Below are positions 33,528 through 42,586 of a stretch of 64,000 nucleotides of DNA, in pieces. Below the pieces are notes generated by a model that was not told the origin of the DNA, did not search any database, and saw only the letters and a program-made list of their open reading frames with translations. Made by a program: the position numbers and the translations under genes. This DNA is from Hyphomonadaceae bacterium (GTDB taxonomy: Bacteria > Pseudomonadota > Alphaproteobacteria > Caulobacterales > Aquidulcibacteraceae), in assembly GCA_023384105.1 (NCBI GenBank), contig JAHDXR010000018.1, forward strand, positions 1 through 64,000, read 5' to 3'. How positions within the stretch are numbered: position 1 is the first letter of the stretch; every line of letters begins with the position of its first letter.

Positions 33528-34199
33528 ATGCCCTTGTCCGGCGACGACCTCATTCCTCCTTCACCGAAATACGATCCGGCCGGCGCGCCGCCGCCGGACG
33601 ATGTGGCGCTGTTCGCCGAGACCGAGCCGTTCGCGCTGTTCGAGCGCTGGTTCACCGAGGCCAAGGCGAAGGAGCCCGGCGATCCCAACGCCATGGCGCT
33701 GGCGACGGCGGACGCCTCCGGCTTCCCGGACGCACGCATGGTGCTTCTCAAGGGCGTCGATCGCACCGGCTTCGTGTTTTACACCAACGGCGAGAGCGCC
33801 AAGGGCCGCCAGCTCGAAGCCAATCCGCGCGCGGCTGCGGTGTTCCACTGGAAGAGCATCCGCCGCCAGGTGCGCGTGCGCGGGCCGATCGAGCGCGTCA
33901 GCGCCGAGGAGGCCGACGTCTATTTCCGGAGTCGCGACCGCGGCGCGCGCCTCGGCGCCTGGGCCAGCAAGCAGTCGCGCCCGCTCGAGGATCGGCTCGC
34001 GCTCGAAAAGCGCATCGCCGAGTTCGCGGCGAAGTTCAGGCTGGGCGAGGTGCCGCGGCCCGATTATTGGGGCGGCTACCGGATCGTTCCGCTGGCGATC
34101 GAGTTCTGGCGCGACCGTCCGTTCCGTCTGCACGACCGCCTGGTGTTCACGCGCGAGAGCGCCGGCGCGGCTTGGGCCAAATCGCGGCTCTATCCTTAA
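33528..34199 (+). CDS. pdxH: Pyridoxamine 5'-phosphate oxidase
   Basis: FMN enzyme that makes pyridoxal phosphate from pyridoxine or pyridoxamine phosphate. At 223 residues it has usual length, with [20 protein letters not shown] and [19 protein letters not shown] (FMN site), [20 protein letters not shown], and the C-terminal [17 protein letters not shown] and RLHDRLVF. The ATG at 33528 is chosen over a GTG two codons earlier. PLP made here is the cofactor of the CysK-like enzyme in the window. Confidence 0.95.
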   Translation: MPLSGDDLIPPSPKYDPAGAPPPDDVALFAETEPFALFERWFTEAKAKEPGDPNAMALATADASGFPDARMVLLKGVDRTGFVFYTNGESAKGRQLEANPRAAAVFHWKSIRRQVRVRGPIERVSAEEADVYFRSRDRGARLGAWASKQSRPLEDRLALEKRIAEFAAKFRLGEVPRPDYWGGYRIVPLAIEFWRDRPFRLHDRLVFTRESAGAAWAKSRLYP

Positions 34200-34264
34200 C
34201 GCTTCCTTCAGCGGCGCAGTTCGAGCCTTGGCCTACGGGTGGATGTGGCTGCGGGGAGCGAGGC

Positions 34265-34624
34265 ATGCGCCGGCTCGACATTGCCATGACCGCTCTGGCG
34301 CTGCGGATTTCGCCCCGCAAACCGCCGGATTGCGAACGCCTGCTCGCGCCCGCCTGGGATGAGCCCAACGCGGCGTGGCTCGACCGCACCGCCATTTCGC
34401 AGCAGCGCGCCGCGCTCATCGCCTCGCTCTGGCCGGAGCCGGCGCGCCAGTGCGTCGCCGCGCCGGTCTTTCTGCAGCTGCCCGCGCCAGCGGTCTTTGG
34501 CGCTGTTTTCCAGGTGAGCGCGTCTTTGTACGGCGCCGGCGATGCGCGCGCCCTGCAATCGAAGCTGGCGAGCGCCTTTCCGGCGCCGCCCCCGACACGC
34601 GAAACCGCCGCGCGCGCGGCGTGA
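34265..34624 (+). CDS. Hypothetical protein
   Basis: A 119-residue protein starting MRRLDIAMTALALRISPRKP, with VAAPVFLQLPAPAVFGAVFQ in the middle and ALQSKLASAFPAPPPT near the end. It has no signal peptide or membrane helix. GGGGAGCGAGG precedes the ATG and the gene fits between pdxH and the acyl-CoA ligase on the same strand. An open frame on the other strand overlaps it but has less natural composition. Function unknown. Confidence 0.6.
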   Translation: MRRLDIAMTALALRISPRKPPDCERLLAPAWDEPNAAWLDRTAISQQRAALIASLWPEPARQCVAAPVFLQLPAPAVFGAVFQVSASLYGAGDARALQSKLASAFPAPPPTRETAARAA

Positions 34625-34687
34625 GATATTTGCCAGCCAGCCGCCGGCCCGCTTAAATCGCCGCAACGAAGTATCGGGAGGCGCTCA

Positions 34688-36343
<1,656 letters not shown>

Positions 36344-36354
36344 GGCCAGCGAAA

Positions 36355-36391
36355 AACGGCTCCAGGCCGGAGCCCGGAGCCGTTCTCTTTT
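36355..36391 (+). terminator. Rho-independent terminator after the acyl-CoA synthetase gene
   Basis: A 9-bp stem (AACGGCTCC 36355-36363 with GGAGCCGTT 36376-36384) is followed by CTCTTTT. Classic intrinsic terminator for the rightward gene. Confidence 0.9.
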
Positions 36392-36481
36392 GCCTGAACC
36401 TTGGATATTTCTATCTTTTGGCTCAAGCGCACGGACAACGGCGCAGGCGCGCGTTCGTTCCCTTGGGCGCAGCGAAAAAGA

Positions 36482-37387
36482 TCAGTCCGCCAGCCAGTAT
36501 TCGCTGTCGACGCAGGGCGGCCCGTCGCAGACGACGCGGCCGAGTTCCACCAGGCGGATCATGTGCGCCAGCACCGAATGGCAGGCCGCCGGGTGCAGCC
36601 GCTTGTCCACGTCGGCGTAGATCACGCTGACCATGTCCTTGATCGCATGCAGCCCGGCCTGGAGTTGGACGACGATCTGCGCTTCGCGTTCGAGGCGGTG
36701 CTCGATGAACGCCTCGACGAACGGGACGACTTCGCGCACCGGCGGGCCGTGCGTCGGCCACAGCGTGGCGTAGCCGCGGTCGCGCACTTTCTCCAGGCTT
36801 CGGAGATAGTCGGTCATGTTCCCGTCGGGCGGGCCGATCACGGTGGTGGACCAGCCCATGATGTGGTCGCCGGGGAACAGCGCGTTCTCTTCGAGCAGCG
36901 CGAAGGCCATGTGATTGGCGGTATGGCCGGGCGTGAACACCGCCTCGATGGTCCAGCCGGAGCCGGAGAAGCGCTCGCCGTCCTGCACGTCGACGTCCGG
37001 CTGGAACAGGCGGTCGTCGCCGGCCTCGAGCCGCAGGTCGTCGCACTCGCTCGGGCGCGGCGGCAGCATGCTGGCGTACACCCTGGCGCCGGTGCGCGCC
37101 GCCAGCGGGTGCGCCGCGGGGCTGTGATCCATGTGGCGGTGGGTGACGAAGATGTGCGTCACGCGCTCGCCCTCGACGGCGCGCAGCAGCGCGTCGAGAT
37201 GCCCCGGCGTATCGGGTCCGGGATCGATCACCGCGACGTCGCCGCGGCCGACGATGTAGACGCCGGTGCCGAAATACGTGAACGGGCCGGGATTGTTCGC
37301 CACCAGCAGGCGGATCAGCGGGCTCACCGCCTGCGCCTGCTCGTAGTCGAACGCCATCTCGCGGACGAAGGGGATCTTGGCCGCCAT
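36482..37387 (-). CDS. MBL-fold metallo-hydrolase (LACTB2-like)
   Basis: A 301-residue metallo-beta-lactamase-fold protein with the binuclear metal site THRHMDHSPAA (HxHxDH), GHTANHMAFAL, LFPGDHIMGW and ATLWPTHGPPV. A C-terminal winged-helix-like domain (KRLHPAACHSVLAHMIRLVE) matches the LACTB2/beta-lactamase-like-2 family, some members of which are RNases or thioesterases. The ATG is 10 bp after the stop of the upstream ATP-grasp-like gene, so the two form an operon. Confidence 0.88.
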   Translation of the reverse strand: MAAKIPFVREMAFDYEQAQAVSPLIRLLVANNPGPFTYFGTGVYIVGRGDVAVIDPGPDTPGHLDALLRAVEGERVTHIFVTHRHMDHSPAAHPLAARTGARVYASMLPPRPSECDDLRLEAGDDRLFQPDVDVQDGERFSGSGWTIEAVFTPGHTANHMAFALLEENALFPGDHIMGWSTTVIGPPDGNMTDYLRSLEKVRDRGYATLWPTHGPPVREVVPFVEAFIEHRLEREAQIVVQLQAGLHAIKDMVSVIYADVDKRLHPAACHSVLAHMIRLVELGRVVCDGPPCVDSEYWLAD

Positions 37388-37397
37388 GGCCCTGACC

Positions 37398-38351
37398 TTA
37401 CTCGCCGCGCACGAATCTGCGGAAGGCGTCGCGCATGGCGTAGGTCGCCTTGATCTTGTCCGGCAGATTCAGCCCGATCGGAGGCCCCATGTCGGTCTTG
37501 TTGGCGTCGACGATGTAGAGCTTGCCGTCGGTCCGGTCGCGGAGCACGTCCACGCCGCCCCATTCCAGGCCGATCTCGCGGGCGAAGGCGCCGATCTGAT
37601 CCAGCTCCTCGGGGCTGAACATCTCTTCCGGCGCTCTGAGCAGCACTTCCGTGTTGGTGTTGAGAAAGCGTTTGGCGACCTGGCGGCGCTTGATGAAAAC
37701 GACGACCGGTCTGCCGCCGATGGTCGAGGTGCGCAGGTCCTCCACCAGATCGAGATTGCCGGGCACGCGGTTGTCGATCACGCGCTGGTAGACCCGCCCC
37801 GGCGTGGGCTGGGTCGGGCACTGGACGATGCGGCCGTCGTGGGCGGCGTTGATCTCGGACTTCTCCACCGCCGGGCCGGCATAAGTCTGCGGATCGATCG
37901 CCAGGCGGTTGCCGAACGCGGCCTCGCAGGCGCGCGCGACGTTGGTTTTCGAGACATCGCGGCAGCCGAAATTCACCAGTTTCACGCCGGGCTTGAGCTT
38001 CGTCGGCGGATCGTTCGGACAATAGGTGGCGTCCTCGAAATGCATCACGACGTCGGCGGTGGCGGCGTCCTTAACCAGCTTCGCGCCGGCGGCGCGCGAC
38101 ACCGCCCAGACCAGATACCAGGGCCGCGCCCGTTCGGGCGTGAAGGCGATGGTGAAGCGCGGCGTCAGCGGTTCGATCCGGTGGGCGGCGAAGAAATAGC
38201 GAAACCACGCCGTCACCTGCGCCAGGACGGAAGGAGAGTAGGGAACGCGCGCGCCGGTCTTGCGCACGGTGAGCCCGGTCAGGCCGAATTCGAAGTCCTT
38301 GAGCCAGACCGAGCCTGAGGTCTGGAAGACGCGGGGCGTGGCGTCGGTCAC
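37398..38351 (-). CDS. ATP-grasp-like protein of unknown function
   Basis: A 317-residue protein whose C-terminal half looks like an ATP-grasp catalytic half: RPVVVFIKRRQVAKRF, IGLEWGGVDVLRDRTDG and LYIVDANKTDMGPPIGL, which would supply Mg/ATP ligands (D and N). The N-terminal half is unfamiliar, with VVMHFEDATYCPNDPP and VNFGCRDVSKTNVARA. It starts with GTG. It may ligate a carboxylate to an amine in an uncharacterised pathway; no substrate can be named. In operon with the MBL hydrolase. Confidence 0.65.
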   Translation of the reverse strand: MTDATPRVFQTSGSVWLKDFEFGLTGLTVRKTGARVPYSPSVLAQVTAWFRYFFAAHRIEPLTPRFTIAFTPERARPWYLVWAVSRAAGAKLVKDAATADVVMHFEDATYCPNDPPTKLKPGVKLVNFGCRDVSKTNVARACEAAFGNRLAIDPQTYAGPAVEKSEINAAHDGRIVQCPTQPTPGRVYQRVIDNRVPGNLDLVEDLRTSTIGGRPVVVFIKRRQVAKRFLNTNTEVLLRAPEEMFSPEELDQIGAFAREIGLEWGGVDVLRDRTDGKLYIVDANKTDMGPPIGLNLPDKIKATYAMRDAFRRFVRGE

Positions 38352-38394
38352 GGGTCAGACGCCTCGCGGCCCGGCGCTTGCAGAGCAGCGCCGT

Positions 38395-38508
38395 ATGGAT
38401 GCCGTGTTCGCCATCTGCATGTTTGCATTGGATCGCGTGCGCACTGTGCTGCTCGCCCTGTCCTTGATCATTATGGTGAAGATCGTCTGGCTGCTGATCG
38501 CGGCCTAA
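38395..38508 (+). CDS. Possible small membrane protein (37 aa)
   Basis: A short frame with MDAVFAICMFALDRVRTVLL followed by a second hydrophobic run ending KIVWLLIAA, one or two membrane segments. It lies between divergent and convergent genes on the other strand. Shine-Dalgarno support is weak, so this is a candidate only. Confidence 0.35.
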   Translation: MDAVFAICMFALDRVRTVLLALSLIIMVKIVWLLIAA

Positions 38509-38509
38509 A

Positions 38510-38947
38510 TCAGGTCTTCGGCGCCAACGTATCGAGCGCCCCACGCGCCCCTTCCAAGTCGTACCCTGCCTTGGCCGCCAACGCGACGATTTCGTTTGGC
38601 CGCAACTCTCCCCGCAGGGCCTCAGCCAGAGCCCATGCCATTATTGAGCGTCTGCCGGTTCGGCAATAGGCCAGGACAGGGCGTCCCTGGGTTTCGTCGA
38701 GGAGCGCGGCGGTGTCGGCCACCGCGCCCGGCGGCGGCGGCCCGGTGAAGGGGATGCAGCGCAGCTCGATTCCCGCCGCCCGGGCTGCGGCCTTCAAATC
38801 GGCGAGGCTCGGCTGGCCCGGTTCCTCACGGTCGGGCCGGTTGGCGACGATCATACGGTAACCCTCTGCGGCCGCACGGGAAATATCCTCCGGCTGGAGC
38901 TGTCCAGCGACGGCGAAGCGCGGCGTGACGCGTCGGAACTCGGTCAT
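38510..38947 (-). CDS. TIGR01244 family phosphatase/sulfurtransferase-like protein
   Basis: A 145-residue protein of the beta-lactamase-hydrolase-like (BLH) DUF442 family with a Cys-based phosphatase loop, VLAYCRTGRRSIMAWALA, preceded by the strand SRAAAEGYRMIVANRPDREE. Family members are dual-specificity phosphatase-like, and in sulfide-oxidising contexts they are fused to dioxygenase or MBL domains; neither partner is adjacent here. Stop codons of this gene and the small frame at 38395 nearly touch. Confidence 0.85.
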   Translation of the reverse strand: MTEFRRVTPRFAVAGQLQPEDISRAAAEGYRMIVANRPDREEPGQPSLADLKAAARAAGIELRCIPFTGPPPPGAVADTAALLDETQGRPVLAYCRTGRRSIMAWALAEALRGELRPNEIVALAAKAGYDLEGARGALDTLAPKT

Positions 38948-39033
38948 ATTGCAGCCACGTTGACACGGCCTGTCACAGAAGCAAGGTTTCGCGCGCGTCG
39001 CCGGCGGGGGGTCGGTGCAACCAGGACGTAGGG

Positions 39034-39963
39034 ATGCTCGCTCAAGCCGTTCGGCGCCTGCTCTTCGCTATCCCAACCCTTCTTGCCATCGTCGCGGCGG
39101 CCTTCGTGCTGATGCATCTGGCGCCGGGCGGGCCGTTCACCAAGGAGCGGCAGATGCCGCCCGAGATCGAGCGGCGGCTGCTGGCCGAATACAAGCTCGA
39201 CCTGCCCATCCACGAACAGCTCGGCCACTACATCCTCGGCCTGGTCCAGGGCGATCTTGGCCCGTCCATGACCTACAAGGACAAGGACGTCGTCGACATC
39301 ATCGCCGAAGGGGCGCCCACCAGCGCCATCCTGGGGCTCAGCGCGATGGCGCTCGCCCTGCTGGTCGGCGGCGGCCTGGGGGTCATGGCCGCGCTCAGGC
39401 AGAACAAGGCGCAAGACTACGTGGTCATGGCGCTGGCGATCGCGGGAGTGTGCCTGCCGCCCCTTGTCGTCGGCCCGCTGATGCAGCTCTTTTTCGGGGT
39501 GCAGTGGGGGATATTGCCGTCCCAGGGGCTGCACCGCGACGAGTTCGGCCTGATCTACCTCATCCTACCGGTGGCGACGCTTTCGCTGCCGCTGATCGCC
39601 ATCGTCTCGCGGCTGATGCGCGCCTCGATGATCGAGGCGCTGCGCTCGAACGCGATCCGCACCGCCCGCGCCAAGGGCCTGCCCGAGGCGCAGGTGATCT
39701 GGCGCCACGCGCTGCCGATCGCGATGCTGCCGATCGTATCCTATGCCGGCCCCGCGCTCGCTGGCGTCATGGCCGGCTCGTTCGTCATCGAAACCGTGTT
39801 CCAGCTGCCCGGCATCGGCAAGCAGTTCGTGCTCGCCGCGCAGCAGCGCGACTACACGCTCGTGATGGGCGTGGTGCTGATCTATTCGTTCCTCATCATC
39901 GTCCTCAATCTCGCGGCGGACCTAGTCTATCGCGTGCTCGATCCGAGGTCCCGCACGCCATGA
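39034..39963 (+). CDS. oppB: Oligopeptide ABC transporter permease OppB-type
   Basis: A 309-residue inner-membrane permease with six membrane helices. It has the usual N terminus AQAVRRLLFAIPTLLAIVAA, the conserved LDLPIHEQLGHYI, and the EAA loop TARAKGLPEAQVIWRHALPI that contacts the ATPase. The C-terminal FVIETVFQLPGIGKQFV is typical of the OppB/DppB family. It overlaps oppC by 4 bp (ATGA). Order is oppB-oppC-oppA; the ATPase genes oppD/oppF are absent from the cluster. Confidence 0.92.
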   Translation: MLAQAVRRLLFAIPTLLAIVAAAFVLMHLAPGGPFTKERQMPPEIERRLLAEYKLDLPIHEQLGHYILGLVQGDLGPSMTYKDKDVVDIIAEGAPTSAILGLSAMALALLVGGGLGVMAALRQNKAQDYVVMALAIAGVCLPPLVVGPLMQLFFGVQWGILPSQGLHRDEFGLIYLILPVATLSLPLIAIVSRLMRASMIEALRSNAIRTARAKGLPEAQVIWRHALPIAMLPIVSYAGPALAGVMAGSFVIETVFQLPGIGKQFVLAAQQRDYTLVMGVVLIYSFLIIVLNLAADLVYRVLDPRSRTP

Positions 39964-40868
39964 GCGACATCCTTCTCGACGACGTCCCGCCGCCGGCCGC
40001 CGTGAAGGGCCGCTCGCTGTGGGAAGACGCGCGCCGGCGCCTGATGCGCAACCCGGCGGCGGTGACGAGCCTTTATGTCGTGGCGATCCTCGTGCTCGCC
40101 GCCGCGTTCGGCCCGATGCTGTGGGTGCACAAGGTCGACACCATCTTCCGCGACAGCGTCGCCATCGCGCCCACGTTCGAGAACCTGCACCTGCTCGGCA
40201 CCGACACCGAAGGCCGCGACATGGTCGCGCGCACGTTGTTCGGCCTGCGCATTTCGCTGCTGGTCGGCCTCGCCGCAACCGTGGTGGCGCTGACCATCGG
40301 CGTCGTCTGGGGCGCCATCGCCGGCTTCATCGGCGGCTGGGTCGACGACGTGATGATGCGCATCGTCGACGTGCTCTATTCGATCCCGTTCATCTTCTTC
40401 GTCATCGTGCTGATGACGGTGGTGCAGACCGACAGCCCGATCACCAACCTGCTGCTGATCTTCATGGCGATCGGCGCGGTCGAGTGGCTGACCATGTCGC
40501 GGATCGTGCGCGGCCAGACTATCGCGCTGCGCAAGAAGGAATTCGTCGAGGCCGCGCGCGCGGCGGGAGCAAGGCCGCTCGAGATCGTGTTCCGCCACAT
40601 CGTGCCGAACGTGCTGGGCCCGGTCGTGGTGTTCGCCACGCTCAACATTCCGGTCATCATCCTGGCCGAGAGCTTCCTCTCGTTCATCGGCCTGGGCGTG
40701 CAGGAGCCGCTGACCTCGCTCGGACGGCTCATCTCCGACGGCGCGCGCCAGATGATCAACGCGCCGTGGATGCTGATCACGCCGGCCGTGACCATGCTGA
40801 TCACGCTGCTGGCGCTGAACTTCCTGGGCGACGGCCTGCGCGACGCGCTCGACCCGAAAGAACGGTGA
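39960..40868 (+). CDS. oppC: Oligopeptide ABC transporter permease OppC-type
   Basis: A 302-residue permease. The N-terminal extension SLWEDARRRLMRNPAAVTSL precedes the first helix, then a periplasmic loop with LHLLGTDTEGRDMVARTLFG (the OppC signature), and the EAA loop EAARAAGARPLEIVFRHIVP. The C-terminal LLALNFLGDGLRDALDP is diagnostic. It pairs with OppB to form the channel and is translationally coupled to it. Confidence 0.93.
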   Translation: MSDILLDDVPPPAAVKGRSLWEDARRRLMRNPAAVTSLYVVAILVLAAAFGPMLWVHKVDTIFRDSVAIAPTFENLHLLGTDTEGRDMVARTLFGLRISLLVGLAATVVALTIGVVWGAIAGFIGGWVDDVMMRIVDVLYSIPFIFFVIVLMTVVQTDSPITNLLLIFMAIGAVEWLTMSRIVRGQTIALRKKEFVEAARAAGARPLEIVFRHIVPNVLGPVVVFATLNIPVIILAESFLSFIGLGVQEPLTSLGRLISDGARQMINAPWMLITPAVTMLITLLALNFLGDGLRDALDPKER

Positions 40869-40914
40869 GGCAACCCCGGCGCGCGCCCGCAGCGCGCCAG
40901 CTGGAGAGAGAAAG

Positions 40915-42543
40915 ATGGCGTTCTGGACCAACCGCAGATCCTTGCTCGCCAAGGCCGGCGGGCTCGCCGCCGCCGCCTCGCTCGGCGCCTGCGCCAACGC
41001 CAAGGTGGTCGGCTTCGACAAGGCGCGCCGCTCGCTCGACATCGCCAATCAGGGCGAGCCGCTGTCGCTCGATCCGCACAAGGCCTCGGGCACCTGGGAG
41101 AACAACATCATCGGCAACATGCTGATCGGCCTCACCACCGAGAACGCGAAGTCGGAGCCGGTGCCGGGCATGGCCGAACGCTGGGAGACGAGCGAAGACG
41201 GGCTGATCTGGACCTTCTATCTGCGCCGCGCGCAATGGTCGGACGGCGAAGCCTGCGACGCCCACGATTTCGAGTTCGCGTTCAAGCGCATTCTCGATCC
41301 GGCCAATCTGGCCGAGTACGCGGCGATCCTTTACCCGATCAAGAACGCGCAGGCGGTGAACAGCGGCGAGCTGGCGCCGAGCGAAGTCGGCGTGCGCGCG
41401 ATCGACGATCTGACGCTGGAGATTCAGCTCGAACACCCCGCGCCGTACTTCCCGCAGATTCTCAAGCACTACACCGCCTATCCGGCGCCGAAGCATCTGG
41501 TCGAGCGCCACGGCGACGACTGGGTGCAGCCGGAGAACATCGCCGTCAACGGCCCGTACAAGCTGGTGAAGTGGTGGTCGAACTACATCGTCCATCTCGA
41601 GCGCAATCCGAGCTTCTACGACGCGCCCAACGTCGTGCTGGAGCATCTTTACTTCTACCCGTCGAACGACGTGAACGCCGCCGCGCGCAAGGTGATGAGC
41701 GGGGAGGCGGGCTGGTCGACGCGGTTTCCGTCGAACCAGGTGGAGGAGCTGCGCCGCGCGCTGCCCGGCTTCGTCCGCGTCGCGCCGTACCTCACCTGCA
41801 ACTATTTCTCGTTCAACACCACGCGCCCGCCGTTCAACGACGTGCGCGTGCGCCGCGCGCTGACGATGGCGTATGACAACGCCTGGGTCGCGGCGAACAT
41901 CTACCGCACCGGCGAGCAGCCGGCCTATTCGTTCGTGCCGCCCGGCATCGCGGACTATACGCCCGATGCGCGCTATCCGTGGGCGGATTGGCCGCTGGAG
42001 CGGCGCCGTGCGGAAGCGCTGCGCTTGCTGCAGGACGCGGGCTACGGCCCCAGCCGGCCGCTGAGCTTCGAGTTCTCGCACCGCAACACCAGCGACAACC
42101 CGCGCGTCGCCGTCGTGGTGCAGAACCATTGGCGCGCGATCGCGCCGTGGGTGACCGTGGAGCTGCGCGGCGTCGAGACCCAGGTCCACTACGCTAACCT
42201 GCGCGCCAAGAATTTCGACGTCGGCGACGGCGGCTGGATCGCCGACTACAACGACGCCAAGACCTACCTCTTCCTGCTGGAAACCCGCACCGGGCCGCAG
42301 AACTATTCCGGCTACTCGAACCCGGAATACGACCGCATGATGCACGAAAGCGATTTCGAGCCGGACGCCGCGCGCCGCGCCCAGATCATGTCGCAGGCCG
42401 AGCAGCTCATGCTCAACGACGCGCCGATCTGCATGAGCGTCTTCATCAACTCGACCAACCTCGTGCACCCGGACCTCACCGGCTACGAGGACAATCTCGA
42501 AGACATCCACCGCGCCCGCTGGTTCGGCATACGGAACGCTTAA
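40915..42543 (+). CDS. oppA: Oligopeptide ABC transporter substrate-binding protein
   Basis: A 542-residue SBP_bac_5 family binding protein. The N terminus has NRRSLLAKAGGLAAAASLG followed by ACAN, combining an Arg-Arg signal with a lipobox, so it is exported and lipid-anchored. Typical motifs are GEPLSLDPHKASGTWENNI, the segment around WTFYLRRAQWSDGEACDAHD and ENIAVNGPYKLVKWW. It is 46 bp after oppC with GGAGAGAG before the ATG. An intrinsic terminator follows. It probably imports peptides such as murein tripeptide or oligopeptides. Confidence 0.92.
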   Translation: MAFWTNRRSLLAKAGGLAAAASLGACANAKVVGFDKARRSLDIANQGEPLSLDPHKASGTWENNIIGNMLIGLTTENAKSEPVPGMAERWETSEDGLIWTFYLRRAQWSDGEACDAHDFEFAFKRILDPANLAEYAAILYPIKNAQAVNSGELAPSEVGVRAIDDLTLEIQLEHPAPYFPQILKHYTAYPAPKHLVERHGDDWVQPENIAVNGPYKLVKWWSNYIVHLERNPSFYDAPNVVLEHLYFYPSNDVNAAARKVMSGEAGWSTRFPSNQVEELRRALPGFVRVAPYLTCNYFSFNTTRPPFNDVRVRRALTMAYDNAWVAANIYRTGEQPAYSFVPPGIADYTPDARYPWADWPLERRRAEALRLLQDAGYGPSRPLSFEFSHRNTSDNPRVAVVVQNHWRAIAPWVTVELRGVETQVHYANLRAKNFDVGDGGWIADYNDAKTYLFLLETRTGPQNYSGYSNPEYDRMMHESDFEPDAARRAQIMSQAEQLMLNDAPICMSVFINSTNLVHPDLTGYEDNLEDIHRARWFGIRNA

Positions 42544-42552
42544 GGGAGCGAG

Positions 42553-42584
42553 GGACCGCGGGTCTTCAGACTCGCGGTCCTTTT
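42553..42584 (+). terminator. Rho-independent terminator after oppA
   Basis: A 12-bp stem (42553-42564 with 42569-42580, one G-T pair, TTCA loop) is followed by TTTT. It ends the opp operon and ends 2 bp before the stop codon of the convergent peptidase gene. Confidence 0.9.
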
Positions 42585-42586
42585 AC

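Noticed and set aside
34208-34666. A 152-codon frame antisense to the hypothetical gene at 34265-34624
   Set aside because: It is Arg-rich without recognisable pattern, and the plus-strand frame has a better ribosome-binding site and fits the co-directional gene run.
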